A stretch of 64,000 bases of DNA. Origin: Amycolatopsis roodepoortensis (GTDB lineage Bacteria; Actinomycetota; Actinomycetes; Mycobacteriales; Pseudonocardiaceae). Location of the stretch: the NCBI RefSeq assembly GCF_014873915.1, contig NZ_JADBEJ010000001.1, positions 434,001 through 498,000 of the forward strand. Direction: 5' to 3'. The notes below the pieces were generated by a model. That model searched no databases and was not told where the DNA came from. It saw only the letters and a list, made by a program, of their open reading frames with translations. A program made the translations under genes and the position numbers. The first letter of the stretch is position 1, and the number at the start of each line of letters is the position of its first letter. Of this stretch, positions 1-9,540 are shown piece after piece.

Positions 1-654
1 GACGTCCTCCAGGATCCGGATGCCGTGGCCGATCCGCTCGCTGTGCCCGACCTCCAGCGCCTCGCGGATGCTGGCCGGGCCGGCGTCCTCGCCCGCGTGG
101 TGGATCAGGTGGAGCCCCGCCTCCTCGGCCTCGTCGCAGATCCCGGCGAACGGCGCGAGCGGATACTTCTCCTCCCCGGCGAGCCCGATCGCGAACACCC
201 CGTCCGGGGCGTACCGGCGGGCCAGGTCGAGGGTGAGCCGGGCACGTTCGACCGACCGGCGGCGTGAGTGGTCCAGCAGCACCCGCCAGTGGAGCCCGTG
301 TTCGGCCGCGCCTGCCGAGAGTCCTTTGAGGACGGACGCCAGCGGCATGTCCGGCTCGCCGAGCCGTTCGCCGTGCGAAGCCGCCGTGAAGGTGACCTCG
401 GCGTAGCGGACGCCGTCCGCGACCTGGTCTTCGCAGAACTCGCGTGCCACCCGTTCGAAGTCATCCGGCCTCCGCAGGCAGGACCGCAGCAGCCCGTTGT
501 AGTCACCGAACGCGCGGAAGCCATCGAAAACGGGTTGTTCCGCGGGTACGGCGATGCCGTTCGCCTCGCCGATGTCACGGAGCGTGTCCGGCCGGACGGT
601 GCTCTCGAGGTGGACGTGCAGATGGGCCTTGGGCAGCAGAGAAAGATCCCGCAT
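1..654 (-). CDS. add: adenosine deaminase, 3' end beyond window
   Basis: Deaminates adenosine (or a related aminopurine nucleoside) to inosine in purine salvage; cytosolic, zinc dependent. The frame is open from an ATG at 654 to the window edge, giving the first 218 residues of a family usually 330-350 long. Residues 11-19 read HLHVHLEST, the HxH metal-binding motif. HHAGED further on carries the family His-Ala-Gly-Glu, and ERIGHGIRI follows before the edge. The catalytic Asp region is outside the window. Substrate preference cannot be judged from this part. No neighbour on the same strand is visible upstream. Confidence 0.93.
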   Translation of the reverse strand, partial: MRDLSLLPKAHLHVHLESTVRPDTLRDIGEANGIAVPAEQPVFDGFRAFGDYNGLLRSCLRRPDDFERVAREFCEDQVADGVRYAEVTFTAASHGERLGEPDMPLASVLKGLSAGAAEHGLHWRVLLDHSRRRSVERARLTLDLARRYAPDGVFAIGLAGEEKYPLAPFAGICDEAEEAGLHLIHHAGEDAGPASIREALEVGHSERIGHGIRILEDV

Positions 655-807
655 GAACTCGAATTTAGTGCGCCCGGCCCGCCTCGCGCGCCCGGTTTTC
701 CGGCGGCCCGGTATCCGAAATGAGTGATTCGGCCCGCCGCGGGGAACCCTGGGGGCACCACCGGTCGTTGAGCAGGACACCAGACGACCCCGAGGAAAGG
801 GACCACA

Positions 808-1026
808 GTGCCTCTACTGCGGAAGTTGACCGCCCTGGCCGGCACCGCCGGGGCCGTGCGCGCCTACGTGCGGAAGAACCCCGAGAAGGTCTCCAAGGTC
901 GTGAACAAGGCCGCGACCTTCGTCGACCACAAGACCAAGGGCAAGTACCACAGCCAGATCGACGGCGCGGTACGCAAGGTCGACGGGATGACCGGGCGGC
1001 CGCCGCGCCGTCCTTACGAGCACTAG
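808..1026 (+). CDS. MT0933-like antitoxin family protein
   Basis: A 72-residue, lysine-rich protein resembling the MT0933/Rv0909 antitoxin family, seen as Lys/Asp-rich repeats around [20 protein letters not shown] start with GAGGAAAGGG upstream. Its last four bases overlap the 3' end of recQ on the other strand. No toxin gene is adjacent, so a toxin-antitoxin role is not supported here. Many actinobacterial members of this family are solitary. Confidence 0.7.
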   Translation: MPLLRKLTALAGTAGAVRAYVRKNPEKVSKVVNKAATFVDHKTKGKYHSQIDGAVRKVDGMTGRPPRRPYEH

Positions 1027-2864
1027 GCGTCGGCTAGCGTCTCGAGGATCTGCTCGCCGTACTTCGCGAGCTTGTTCTCGCCGACGCCGCTGACGGTACC
1101 CAGCTCCTGCAGCGTGGCGGGCCGTTTGGTGGCGATCTGGCGCAGTGTCGCGTCGTGGAAGATCACGTACGCGGGCACCCCCTGCTCTTTCGCCGCCGCG
1201 GCCCGCCACGACCGCAGCAGCTCGAACACCGGCGCCGCCTCGGCGGGCATGTCGGCCGCCGCGGCCTTCTTCGCGCTGGAGCGGGCCGCGGCCTTCGCCG
1301 CCCGCTCCGGCTCGCGCCGCAGCTGGACCTTCCGCTCCCCGTTCAGCACCTCGGCACTGGCCTCGGTCAGCACCAGCGAGCCGTAGTCGCCCTCGACCGC
1401 CGCGAGCCCCTGCGCGAGCAGCTGCCGAACCACGGCCCGCCACTCGGGCTCTTTCAGCTCCGTGCCGATCCCGAAGACCTTCAGCGAATCGTGCCGGTGC
1501 TGCGTCACCTTCGGCGTCGACTTGCCGAGCAGGATGTCGATGATCTGCCCCGCGCCGAACTTCTGGCGCCGCTCGTTCTGCAGCCGGACGATGGTCGAGA
1601 GGATCTTCTGCGCCGGGATCGTGCCGTCCCAGGTCTCCGGCGGCGCCAGGCAGGTGTCGCAGTTGCCGCAGGGCTCGCTCCGCTGCCCGAAGTAGTTCAG
1701 CACCTGCACACGACGGCATTCGACCGTCTCGCACAGCGCCAGCATCGCGTTGAGGTGGGCGCTCAGCTGCCGCTTGTGCGCTTCGGACCCTTCCGACATG
1801 TCGATCATCTTGCGCTGCTGCACGACGTCCTGGAGCCCGTACGCCAGCCAGGCCGTCGACGGCAGCCCGTCACGGCCCGCACGGCCGGTCTCCTGGTAGT
1901 AGCCCTCGACGGATTTCGGCAGGTCCAGGTGCGCGACGAACCGTACGTCGGGCTTGTCGATGCCCATGCCGAACGCGATCGTCGCGACGACGATCAGCCC
2001 GTCCTCGCGCAGGAACCTCGACTGGTGCTTCGCGCGGGTCCGCGCGTCCAGCCCGGCGTGATACGGCACCGCCGGGATCCCGTTCTCCACCAGGAAATCC
2101 GCGGTCTTCTCGACCGAGTTCCGCGACAGGCAGTAGACGATCCCCGCGTCGCCCTTGTGCTCCGTGCGCAGCAGCTCCAGCAGCTGCCGCTGCGGCGAGT
2201 TCTTGCCGACGATCCGGTACTGGATGTTCGGCCGGTCGAAGCTCGCGACGAAGTGCCGAGCGTTCTCCAGATTGAGCCGGGACGCGATCTCGGCGTGCGT
2301 CGCCTTGGTGGCGGTGGCGGTGAGCGCGATCCTCGGCACGTCCGGCCAGCGCTCGTGCACCGCGGACAGCATCAGGTAGTCGGGCCGGAAGTCGTGACCC
2401 CACTGGGACACACAGTGCGCCTCGTCGATCGCGAACAGCGAGATCTTGCCGCGGTCGAGCAGCCGCACCGTCGACTCCACCGAGAGCCGCTCGGGGGCCA
2501 GGTACAGCAGGTCCAGCTCGCCGGCGACGAACGCGGCCTCGACCCTGTTCCGCTCGGCGTAGTCCTGCGTCGAGTTGAGGAACCCCGCGCGGACGCCGAG
2601 GTTGCGCAGCGCGTCGACCTGGTCCTGCATCAGCGCGATCAGCGGTGAGATCACCACGCCGACACCCGGCCGCACCAGTGCCGGGATCTGGTAACACAGC
2701 GACTTGCCGCCGCCGGTGGGCATGAGGACGAGCGCGTCACCGCCTGCGATGACGTGTTCGACGATGGCGTGCTGGTCGCCGCGGAAGTCGTCGTAGCCGA
2801 AGACGCGGTTCAGCGTTTCGCGGGCTTCCGAGACTTCCGAGGTACCGATGTCGGGGGCTGCCAC
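1023..2864 (-). CDS. recQ: ATP-dependent DNA helicase RecQ
   Basis: 3'-5' DNA helicase for recombination and fork repair. The 613-residue protein has the full RecQ layout. Walker A TGGGKS lies at about 50-55, and DEAH with the following aromatic-rich CVSQWGHDF at 147-158. The second RecA-like domain contains GRAGRDG. The four-cysteine zinc site is C-x16-C-x2-C-x2-C in the form CRRV...CGNCDTC. After an RQC winged-helix region, a C-terminal HRDC domain ends around [16 protein letters not shown]. Length and domain order match bacterial RecQ. It stands alone, convergent with the small MT0933-like gene. Confidence 0.97.
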   Translation of the reverse strand: MAAPDIGTSEVSEARETLNRVFGYDDFRGDQHAIVEHVIAGGDALVLMPTGGGKSLCYQIPALVRPGVGVVISPLIALMQDQVDALRNLGVRAGFLNSTQDYAERNRVEAAFVAGELDLLYLAPERLSVESTVRLLDRGKISLFAIDEAHCVSQWGHDFRPDYLMLSAVHERWPDVPRIALTATATKATHAEIASRLNLENARHFVASFDRPNIQYRIVGKNSPQRQLLELLRTEHKGDAGIVYCLSRNSVEKTADFLVENGIPAVPYHAGLDARTRAKHQSRFLREDGLIVVATIAFGMGIDKPDVRFVAHLDLPKSVEGYYQETGRAGRDGLPSTAWLAYGLQDVVQQRKMIDMSEGSEAHKRQLSAHLNAMLALCETVECRRVQVLNYFGQRSEPCGNCDTCLAPPETWDGTIPAQKILSTIVRLQNERRQKFGAGQIIDILLGKSTPKVTQHRHDSLKVFGIGTELKEPEWRAVVRQLLAQGLAAVEGDYGSLVLTEASAEVLNGERKVQLRREPERAAKAAARSSAKKAAAADMPAEAAPVFELLRSWRAAAAKEQGVPAYVIFHDATLRQIATKRPATLQELGTVSGVGENKLAKYGEQILETLADA

Positions 2865-2912
2865 CCGGACGATTCTAGGGGCGGGGTCCGACAGTCGACG
2901 CGCCCGCGCATC

Positions 2913-3731
2913 TCAGCGCGGGAATTCCCAGTCCAGCGCCCGGTTTCCGGTGACGACCGGCCGGTAGCCGCCGTCGGTGGGCTCCCCGGTCTCGAGCGCG
3001 GACGCGGTCCGCTCCAGCAGCTCGGTCAGGGTCGCGGGCCGGTGATCGAAGCTCACCGAACCTTCGTGGTTCCAGTCGCCGAGCCGCCCGGTGCCGGTGC
3101 GCTGGTCGAGGAAGAGGCCGTCGCCACCGCCGTCGACGGCGACGGGTACGAACCGCCCGTGCCACCACGAGCCGACGCTGTCGTCCCACCCGCCCGAAAT
3201 CAGCACGTCGCACATGACCTTCGCCTGACTCGCGATGGTTTCCGTGGAAGCGAGGTGTTCGAACGGGGGCAGCGCGAAGCCGTCGCCGATGCCCGAAACA
3301 CCGTCGTGCCGCAGCAGGAAGGCGACGAGTTCGGCGGGGAAGACGACGCCCGTCTCGCGTTGCGCCTGAGCGATCTTCGCGAGCGTCGCGGGCGGGCGGA
3401 GGCTCGCCGCCGTCGTCGGCGCGTTGGCCTTGAGCCATCGCTCGACGCGGTCCCAGGCGGCGTTCACCCGGCGGGTGGTCGCCGCGGGCACCGGATCGAG
3501 CGCGGCAGGCCCCTGTCCAAGGCGGCAGCCGCTGTCGACGGTCAGCGTCGGCCGGGTCGTGGGCGCGGCGGTCGAGTAGGACGGTGTACGTGGGGTCGTC
3601 GGCGTGGCCGCGGGGTACCACTGCGCTCCCTTGTCCCGCCCGCCACGCACCGTGACCGCGAAAACGAGCCCCAGCACGATGACGACACTCGCGACGGCGA
3701 TCACGACTGCGCGACCCCAGCCTTTGCGCAT
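2913..3731 (-). CDS. membrane-anchored SMI1/KNR4 domain protein
   Basis: 272 residues. One N-terminal membrane segment (residues about 8-28, AVVIAVASVVIVLGLVFAV) is followed by a Pro/Thr-rich linker and an extracytoplasmic SMI1/KNR4-like domain with VFPAELVAFLLRHDG and FVPVAVDGGGDGLFLDQRTG. In bacteria this fold often occurs as an immunity protein against polymorphic toxins, but the membrane-anchored actinobacterial form has no known partner. No toxin gene is nearby. The fold call is moderately sure; the function is unknown. Confidence 0.7.
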   Translation of the reverse strand: MRKGWGRAVVIAVASVVIVLGLVFAVTVRGGRDKGAQWYPAATPTTPRTPSYSTAAPTTRPTLTVDSGCRLGQGPAALDPVPAATTRRVNAAWDRVERWLKANAPTTAASLRPPATLAKIAQAQRETGVVFPAELVAFLLRHDGVSGIGDGFALPPFEHLASTETIASQAKVMCDVLISGGWDDSVGSWWHGRFVPVAVDGGGDGLFLDQRTGTGRLGDWNHEGSVSFDHRPATLTELLERTASALETGEPTDGGYRPVVTGNRALDWEFPR

Positions 3732-3740
3732 GAGGAGAGA

Positions 3741-4082
3741 CTAGTCCTCGGCGGCCTTCCGGCGTTCGCGGCGGCCGCGCGCGATCTCGGTGGCCAGCGC
3801 GTCGAGCGGCCCGGTCCAGAACCGCCGGTACTGGTCCAGCCAGCCGTCGATCTCCCTGAGCGGGCCAGGATCGACCGAGTACAGCCGTCGCGCGCCCTCG
3901 GCGCGGACGGTGGTGAAGCCGTTCTCGCGCAGGACGCGCAGATGCTGCGAGACCGCGGGCTGCGAGATGCCGAACTCGGCGCGGACCACCGCGGTCACGT
4001 CGCCCGAACTCTGTTCCCCGCCCGCCAACAGTTCCAGGATCCGGCGGCGCACCGGATCCCCGAGGACGTCGAACGCGTGCAT
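3741..4082 (-). CDS. ArsR-family winged-helix regulator
   Basis: 113 residues beginning MHAFDVLGDPVRRRILELL, a standard ArsR opening. The recognition region is FGISQPAVSQHLRVLRENG. An ATG at 4082 was chosen because upstream extension adds only out-of-family sequence. No ArsR cysteine metal box is visible, so this is the non-metal subgroup usually paired with DinB, SRPBCC or membrane genes. It is divergent from the DinB gene at 4183 with a palindrome between them, so it probably represses itself and that gene. The last residues are Arg/Lys rich. Confidence 0.88.
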   Translation of the reverse strand: MHAFDVLGDPVRRRILELLAGGEQSSGDVTAVVRAEFGISQPAVSQHLRVLRENGFTTVRAEGARRLYSVDPGPLREIDGWLDQYRRFWTGPLDALATEIARGRRERRKAAED

Positions 4083-4102
4083 CCGGCAACTATCACGGCC
4101 TG

Positions 4103-4116
4103 GACTTATATAAGTC
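4103..4116. promoter_or_regulatory. palindromic operator between arsR and dinB genes
   Basis: GACTTATATAAGTC is a perfect 14-base palindrome in the 100-bp divergent gap, 20 bases from the ArsR start. It is AT-rich in a GC-rich setting and contains a TATA-type -10 on both strands. Binding of the ArsR protein here is inference. Confidence 0.6.
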
Positions 4117-4182
4117 AAGCGTGCAAGGCCGGGGTCACCTCGCGGTGGCATCGTGGGACGGGAGACGCCGGAAGGGGAATCG

Positions 4183-4695
4183 ATGAAACTGGCCGAAGTG
4201 GTGGCCGACGGGTTCGGCCGCGTCCAAGAGGTCGTGCACGACGCCGTCGAGGGGTTGAGTGCCGAGCAGCTGACCGAGAGCCCGGCGCCGGGCGCGAACA
4301 CGATCGCCTGGCTGGTCTGGCATCTGACCAGGGTGCAGGACGATCACGTCGCCGACCTGATGGGCACCGAGCAGATCTGGACCGCGCAGGACTGGGTGGG
4401 CCGCTTCTCGCTGCCGTTCCCGGCATCGGACACCGGGTACGGGCATCGCCCCGAAGACGTCGAGGCGGTCCGCCCCGACTCGGCCGACCTGCTGACCGGG
4501 TACTACGACGCGGTGCACGAGGCGACGACGGCGTGGGCCGCCGGACTGGCCGAAGCCGACCTCGACCGTATCGTCGACGAGGGCTGGGATCCGCCCGTCA
4601 CCCTCGGAGTTCGCCTGGTCAGCGTGCTTTCCGACGATCTCCAGCACGCCGGGCAGGCGGCGTACGTCCGAGGGCTCGTACTCCGCGATACGTAG
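4183..4695 (+). CDS. DinB-superfamily protein (DUF664-like)
   Basis: 170 residues of the four-helix DinB/YfiT-like fold, which in actinobacteria includes mycothiol-dependent enzymes. Two conserved His positions of the metal site are visible: WHLTRVQDDHV near residue 45 and DDLQHAGQAAYVRG near the C-terminus. The ATG at 4183 follows GAAGGGGA at a good distance; a start 30 bases upstream has no support. It is divergent from the ArsR gene. The substrate is unknown, and a thiol-transferase or detoxification role is inferred from the family. Confidence 0.8.
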   Translation: MKLAEVVADGFGRVQEVVHDAVEGLSAEQLTESPAPGANTIAWLVWHLTRVQDDHVADLMGTEQIWTAQDWVGRFSLPFPASDTGYGHRPEDVEAVRPDSADLLTGYYDAVHEATTAWAAGLAEADLDRIVDEGWDPPVTLGVRLVSVLSDDLQHAGQAAYVRGLVLRDT

Positions 4696-4752
4696 GCGAG
4701 GTGCCGCTCCACGACGGACGACGGGGACGCCGCCCGCGGAAACACTGGTCGC

Positions 4753-5316
4753 ATGAGTACTTCCACAGTGCGGCGACCGCCGATGACGCTCACCCCGCGG
4801 TGGCGGAAACTCGTCCTCGTCGTCCATGTCGTCTCCTCACTCGGCTGGCTCGGGATCACCATGGTGAACGCGGTCCTGACCTTCACCTCCGTGTTCACCG
4901 ACGACCCCCGCCGCCAGCACGCGGCCATCTTGATGATGGACCAGATCGGCGGCTATCTCCTGCTGCCGGTCAGCATGACCGCGCTGGTCAGCGGGATCGT
5001 GCTCAGTCTCGGCACGAAATGGGGCCTGGTCCGGTACAAGTGGGTCGCGATCAAACTGGTCCTGACCCTGATCGCCGCCGGGCTGACGCTGTTCTCGCTG
5101 CTGCCGGGCATCCGGGAGCTGGCCGCCGCGGCCGAGTCCACTATGGACGGTCTCTTCGTGGAGGCGGGGCGTCGCGTGGACGGGTTCTATCCGATCATCG
5201 TGTCCACGACGATGTACGTGACCATGACCGTGCTGTCGGTGTACAAACCGGGCGGCAAGACACCGTACGGACGCCGGGTGACCGCCACCCGGGTCCGTGA
5301 CCGGCAGCCTGCTTAG
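4753..5316 (+). CDS. DUF2269-type integral membrane protein
   Basis: 187 residues with four likely membrane helices: LVLVVHVVSSLGWLGITMV, YLLLPVSMTALVSGIVLSL, LVLTLIAAGLTLFSLLPGI and IIVSTTMYVTMTVLSVY. The first helix carries the HVVSSLGWLG pattern typical of DUF2269 proteins. Function is unknown for this family. It follows the DinB gene by 57 bases and may be cotranscribed. Its stop overlaps the next gene's 3' end by four bases in convergent orientation. Confidence 0.75.
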   Translation: MSTSTVRRPPMTLTPRWRKLVLVVHVVSSLGWLGITMVNAVLTFTSVFTDDPRRQHAAILMMDQIGGYLLLPVSMTALVSGIVLSLGTKWGLVRYKWVAIKLVLTLIAAGLTLFSLLPGIRELAAAAESTMDGLFVEAGRRVDGFYPIIVSTTMYVTMTVLSVYKPGGKTPYGRRVTATRVRDRQPA

Positions 5317-6182
5317 AACTCGTTCAGGGCTTCGTCGATCCTCTCGGCTTCGGCGCGCAGATCGTCCAAGACGGTCTGCGCGGCCGTGGTTTCACTGTTC
5401 GCCGTCTCTTCCTCGAGTTCGGCGTCGGCGAGCCGCCGCCGGAGCTCGTTCGCCTTCTCCGTCGCCTTCTCCGCCCGGCGTTCGGCGCGGGACACGTCGA
5501 TCTCGGCCTGTTTGCAGGCCTTCGCGAGCTCGGCGGCCTCGCGCCGGAGCCGGTTGAACTCCGCCACCCGCTTCTGCTCGCGTTCGGCCTCTTCGCGGGA
5601 TTTGGCGATCCGCTCCTCTTCGGCCTTCTCGGCGGCCTTCTGCTTCGCCTTCCGCCGATCGTCCAAATGCGACACGGTGGCGGGTTTTTCACGATCCGGT
5701 GCGGGTTTCCGCTTCGGTTGCGGGACGAACCCGCTGGTCAGCCACTGGTCGCCGGTGCTGTCCGCCCCGCTGCTCAGCCGCCCAGCCAGTGCGAGGGCCG
5801 CGACCTCGGGGTCGGCCACGACGGCTTCGAGGGTGGCTTCGACTTCGCGGGCGACCGGCTCGCTCATCGAAGGCTCGTCGCGCAGGATCCGGTTCACCAG
5901 CTCCTGCCGCCGCCGGGCGAGTTTGCGCAGTTCGGCGCCGGCCAGCGCCGAATGCGCCTTGCGCAGATCGTCACCGAGGCCTGCCAGCTCCGCCAGCTCG
6001 GGAGAATCCGCCCGGCGGTTGAGGATCGAGGCCGCCAGCGTGGGCTTCCGCAGGGCGCGGATACGCTCGGCCAAGGCGGGATCCCCCGCGGCTTTGGCCT
6101 CTTTCGCCCGCTGGTTGCGCACCGAGACGAACTCGGCCGGATCGCCGCCGTAGAGCTCGTCCGCGACCTCGTCGAAGTCCAT
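5313..6182 (-). CDS. coiled-coil protein of unknown function
   Basis: 289 residues. Residues 1-150 are an Ala/Leu-rich helical region. From about 155 a long charged stretch (DDRRKAKQKAAEKAEEERI and onwards to ADAELEEET) predicts a continuous coiled coil. No signal peptide, membrane helix or enzymatic motif is seen. Proteins of this shape are common single-copy hypotheticals in Pseudonocardiaceae and I cannot assign a role. The ATG at 6182 is the only sensible start. Confidence 0.75.
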   Translation of the reverse strand: MDFDEVADELYGGDPAEFVSVRNQRAKEAKAAGDPALAERIRALRKPTLAASILNRRADSPELAELAGLGDDLRKAHSALAGAELRKLARRRQELVNRILRDEPSMSEPVAREVEATLEAVVADPEVAALALAGRLSSGADSTGDQWLTSGFVPQPKRKPAPDREKPATVSHLDDRRKAKQKAAEKAEEERIAKSREEAEREQKRVAEFNRLRREAAELAKACKQAEIDVSRAERRAEKATEKANELRRRLADAELEEETANSETTAAQTVLDDLRAEAERIDEALNEF

Positions 6183-6464
6183 CGCCCTCCGCAGGGTCAG
6201 TGGCCGGTCAAGGCCGGATCGGGGTGGCCGTGCTGCCGTACGCGTCAGCCGATGATCCCACGGGATTCCCCAGCTTTCACCTTTTCGGGGTTATCCGGCC
6301 ACCTAGCGGAACGGGTCCTCCGGCGACACCCGCCGGACCGGTGAATCCGGACTGCCCGGAGCCGGTCGGACCAACGACAGATCGGCACTTTGGAGGTGGC
6401 TTCCTCCCGGTGGCGGAACAACGATGGTGATCAGGGGGAAGTCATCAGCCGCTGGAGGCACCGA

Positions 6465-7415
6465 ATGTCCGTGACCGAACGCGTACCCGTTTCACCGCAG
6501 GCGAGCTTTCTCGGTTCCGGACCGTATCCGGAACACCGATGGCGAGTGGTCCTCTGGTCCGTCCTCGCGGGATTCGCGCTGACCGTGATCTGGTCGGCGC
6601 CCTTTGTGGACAGTGTGATCGGGGACAGCGTCGCCAACACGCTGCTGGGCCACGACGCCAAGGCGACCCCGATCGGCGGTGTGCTGGCCGGGACGTTCTT
6701 CGCGTTCGTTTCCGGCCTGGCCGGAACGTTCACCGCGTGCAACATCGCCGCTTTCGGCGCCGTCGCCCCGCTTGTCGGCGGGGGAGCCACCGGGCGGCCG
6801 AAGTTCACGGACACCCTGAAGCCGCTCGGCTGGATCGCCGCGGGAATGCTGACGGTTTCCGTGGTGTACGGCGTCATCGTCGCGCTCGTCGGCACCAGGA
6901 TGCCGCAGTTCTCGACGGCCTCGTCCGCCGGTGGGCTCTCCCCGCGGAACATCCAGTCGATGATCGTCTACGGCGTGATCGGGATCGTGTTCATCGTGCT
7001 GGGCCTGGCTTCCGTCGGTATCGTCCGCAACCCGATCGCCGGGCTCACCCGCCGGTTCCCGCCCGCGCCGCTCGTGCTGATGGGCGCGCTCATCGGCGGT
7101 TTCCTGATCGGCAGGCCGTTCCCGCTGTTCCGGATGATGTTCCGGAGCGCGGCCGAAAGCCACAACGTGTTCTACGGCGCCGCCGCGTTCGCCCTCCAAT
7201 CGGTCGGCAACATCCTGGTGATGGCGCTGTTGTTCCTGCTGCTCACGCACGGCACGGGCGGGCGGCTGCAGCGGTGGATGCTCGCGAAGCCCACCAGGAT
7301 CGCCGTGGTGACCGGTGCCGCGTTGCTGGTCGCCGGCACGTTCACGCTGCTGTACTGGGACCTGCGCGTGCTGGGCCGTACGGGCGTCATCTGGTACCCG
7401 ACGATCAAGTGGTGA
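6465..7415 (+). CDS. polytopic membrane protein, unknown
   Basis: 316 residues with about eight hydrophobic segments, beginning WRVVLWSVLAGFALTVIW. The segment GTFFAFVSGLAGTFTACNIA places a single Cys in a membrane helix, which recalls CcdA/DsbD-like thiol transporters, but the second Cys of such a pair is absent. That resemblance is therefore weak. ATG at 6465 after CTGGAGGC. The 280-bp leader before it shows only a small hairpin (6319-6337) and no gene. The 3' end overlaps the TetR gene by 11 bases, convergent. Confidence 0.65.
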   Translation: MSVTERVPVSPQASFLGSGPYPEHRWRVVLWSVLAGFALTVIWSAPFVDSVIGDSVANTLLGHDAKATPIGGVLAGTFFAFVSGLAGTFTACNIAAFGAVAPLVGGGATGRPKFTDTLKPLGWIAAGMLTVSVVYGVIVALVGTRMPQFSTASSAGGLSPRNIQSMIVYGVIGIVFIVLGLASVGIVRNPIAGLTRRFPPAPLVLMGALIGGFLIGRPFPLFRMMFRSAAESHNVFYGAAAFALQSVGNILVMALLFLLLTHGTGGRLQRWMLAKPTRIAVVTGAALLVAGTFTLLYWDLRVLGRTGVIWYPTIKW

Positions 7416-8031
7416 AGAGCCGGGCCAGTACCTGTTCCACCGAATCCTGAAGGCACCTCGCCGCGTCCTCCCGGCCGGCGAGGTGCTTCAGCAACCCTTG
7501 CTGGAACAGGCCGTCGAAGAGCGCATACGTCGTCGACGGGGAGAAGTCCGTCGGCTTGCCCAGTAGTTCCGCGTACCGGGAGACGACCCGCCAGATCATC
7601 AGTTCGAGTGTCTCGTCGATGGCGAGGACGTCGGCCTGGAACAGCTTCTCGAACAGGCTCTGGTTGCGCAGGTCGTACCAGAGCCGGTGCAGGCGCGCGT
7701 TTTCGCGCAGCGTGGCCGCCGTCGCGGCACCGAAGGCCGTTCTCAGTTCTTCGGCCGTTTGGGCGGCCTCGGCTATCCGGTCGTACCGGGTGACGCATTC
7801 GGCCTTGTACTGCTTGACGCAGTAGGTGATCAGCTCGGCCTTGTCCCGGAAGTAATAGTGCAGTACGCCGTGCGAGAACTCGGAGTTCTGCGCGATCTCC
7901 CGCAGGCTCGTCCGCGCGTAGCCCAGCTCGGACAAGGTGACCAGCGCCGACATCGCCAGCTGCGCGCGCCGTTGGCCGAACCTGTCCTCCTGGCGGGTTT
8001 CGTCACCGCTGCGGTCCGCCACGTCGGTCAC
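7405..8031 (-). CDS. TetR-family transcriptional regulator
   Basis: About 208 residues. The N-terminal HTH is clear: ALVTLSELGYARTSLREIAQ then FSHGVLHYYFRDKAELI. The ligand domain is divergent, with a C-terminal LFDGLFQQGLLKHL. A GTG at 8031 preceded by GGGGACT is preferred; an upstream GTG at 8076 has no ribosome site. The likely target is itself or the convergent membrane gene, but no operator was found. Confidence 0.85.
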   Translation of the reverse strand: MTDVADRSGDETRQEDRFGQRRAQLAMSALVTLSELGYARTSLREIAQNSEFSHGVLHYYFRDKAELITYCVKQYKAECVTRYDRIAEAAQTAEELRTAFGAATAATLRENARLHRLWYDLRNQSLFEKLFQADVLAIDETLELMIWRVVSRYAELLGKPTDFSPSTTYALFDGLFQQGLLKHLAGREDAARCLQDSVEQVLARLFTT

Positions 8032-8123
8032 AGTCCCCGGTTCCCGTCGCCTCGGGTGCCCGCCGTCCACGAGCACGTCGTCGGGATTCTAGCCGGGAAA
8101 GGGTTTTCTTGCGCCCGACAGAA

Positions 8124-8432
8124 TCACTCGAGCCATTCGGTGATGAAATGGTCGCTTTCGTGGATGTGGACGGCTTCGTAGACTTCCGGCCCGATCACGG
8201 CGAACTTGTGCGGGGTGTCCGCGGGCACGACCAGGATGTCGCCTGTTCCTCCTTCGCGTTCGGTGTCCCCGATGGTGAACTTCGCCCGGCCGCGGATGAC
8301 GACGAACGTCTCGCGGTACGGGTGCTGGTGCAGCCTCGGTCCGGACCCGTCGACGTCGGTCCGCTCGCGGATGATCGAGACTCCGGAACCGATGTCACGG
8401 CCTTCGACGTTTCCCAGGGTTTCGGTGCTCAT
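8124..8432 (-). CDS. cupin-domain protein
   Basis: 102 residues, a single small cupin barrel. Cupin motif 1 is RLHQHPYRETFVVIRGRAKF with two His and one Glu as metal ligands; motif 2 is GDILVVPADTPHKFAV. No enzymatic partner is adjacent, so the substrate is unknown. ATG start. It lies in a minus-strand run with the TetR gene but has its own 5' gap. Confidence 0.85.
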   Translation of the reverse strand: MSTETLGNVEGRDIGSGVSIIRERTDVDGSGPRLHQHPYRETFVVIRGRAKFTIGDTEREGGTGDILVVPADTPHKFAVIGPEVYEAVHIHESDHFITEWLE

Positions 8433-8468
8433 TCCGCCACTCTAACCCTGGTCACGGGTGCGGTGGGC

Positions 8469-9509
8469 CTACTCGCCGCGGTCGACCACGAACGCCGAAA
8501 GGCCGACGAGCAGCGCCCTGGCGGGCCGGTCGGGGAGGCCGAGCGCGAGGTCCCTCGCCTTGGCGGCGTAGCCGTGGGCTTCGGCGAGCGCGCGCACGAC
8601 ACCGGCGGATTCGCGCAGGAGCCCGAGCGCCTCCTGGCGGACCACCGGATCGGTGACCGGTCCGTGGCCGATGATCTCGCGTAGCCGAGCGGCGCCGGGC
8701 CCCTCGTCGTCGAGCGCGTGGAGCATCGGCAAGGTGACGACGCCTTCGCGGAGATCGGTGCCCGCGGATTTGCCGAGGTCGGTGGTGGACGCGGAGATGT
8801 CGAGGACGTCGTCGGAGATCTGAAACGCCACCCCGATCAGTTCGCCGTACTGGCCCAACGTTTCGATGGTCCGCTCATCCGCGCCCGACACCTGCGCGCC
8901 GAGCCTGCCCGCCATCGCGATCAGCGACGCGGATTTGTCGGCCATCACCTGGATGTGGTGCTCGTACGGCGCGTGACGGCCACAGTCCTCGAACGGTCCG
9001 GTCGTCTCGAGGAACTGGCCGCGCACGAGCCTGCCGAACGTCTTCGCCTGCGACCGCAACGCGTAGTCGCCGAGCCCGGCGCCGACCCGTGCCGCGCAGG
9101 CGAGCACGTAGTCTCCGATCAGGACGGCCTTCTTGTTGCCCCACAACGAGTTCGCGCTGGTGACCCCGTGCCGCATCGGCGCCTCGTCCATCACGTCGTC
9201 GTGGTACAGCGTCGCGACGTGAACGAGCTCGACGAGGGTGGCCGCCGAGATCGCGTCGCCTCGCCCGTCGCCGAACGCCGCCGCGGCCAGCGCCATCAAC
9301 GGACGCAGCCTCTTCCCGCCCGCGCGGACGAGATGGGTGGCGGCTTCGGTGAGCTCCGGATGACCGGGGCTGCGCAACACCTCCTGAAGGTTCTCTTCGA
9401 CCCGGGCGAGCCCGGCGCGGAGTCCGGCGGCGAACTCCGCGTGCCGCTCGATGGCCGGGTCCAGGCCGAGTTCCGTGATCGTCGTGGTCGTGTTCACGAC
9501 CTCCAGCAT
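8469..9509 (-). CDS. polyprenyl diphosphate synthase
   Basis: trans-Polyprenyl diphosphate synthase of 346 residues, elongating allylic diphosphates with IPP, probably for the menaquinone side chain. The first Asp-rich motif is LYHDDVMD (DDxxD-type, near residue 105) and the second is QISDDVLD. GGKRLRPLM near residue 65 is the IPP-binding arginine region. Length fits GrcC/IspB-type medium-chain enzymes. Chain length cannot be read safely from sequence. It is separated from ssb upstream by a hairpin terminator. Confidence 0.92.
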   Translation of the reverse strand: MLEVVNTTTTITELGLDPAIERHAEFAAGLRAGLARVEENLQEVLRSPGHPELTEAATHLVRAGGKRLRPLMALAAAAFGDGRGDAISAATLVELVHVATLYHDDVMDEAPMRHGVTSANSLWGNKKAVLIGDYVLACAARVGAGLGDYALRSQAKTFGRLVRGQFLETTGPFEDCGRHAPYEHHIQVMADKSASLIAMAGRLGAQVSGADERTIETLGQYGELIGVAFQISDDVLDISASTTDLGKSAGTDLREGVVTLPMLHALDDEGPGAARLREIIGHGPVTDPVVRQEALGLLRESAGVVRALAEAHGYAAKARDLALGLPDRPARALLVGLSAFVVDRGE

Positions 9510-9540
9510 CCGAGCCGGAGGCTCGCGACCGCATGGCGCC

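Noticed and set aside
808..1026. Toxin-antitoxin module
   Set aside because: Only the antitoxin-like gene is present; the adjacent gene is recQ.
1155..2648. A 497-codon plus-strand frame opposite recQ
   Set aside because: Antisense shadow of a well-supported helicase gene.
2754..5300. An 848-codon plus-strand open frame
   Set aside because: It runs antisense or out of frame through five recognisable genes; a GC-bias artefact.
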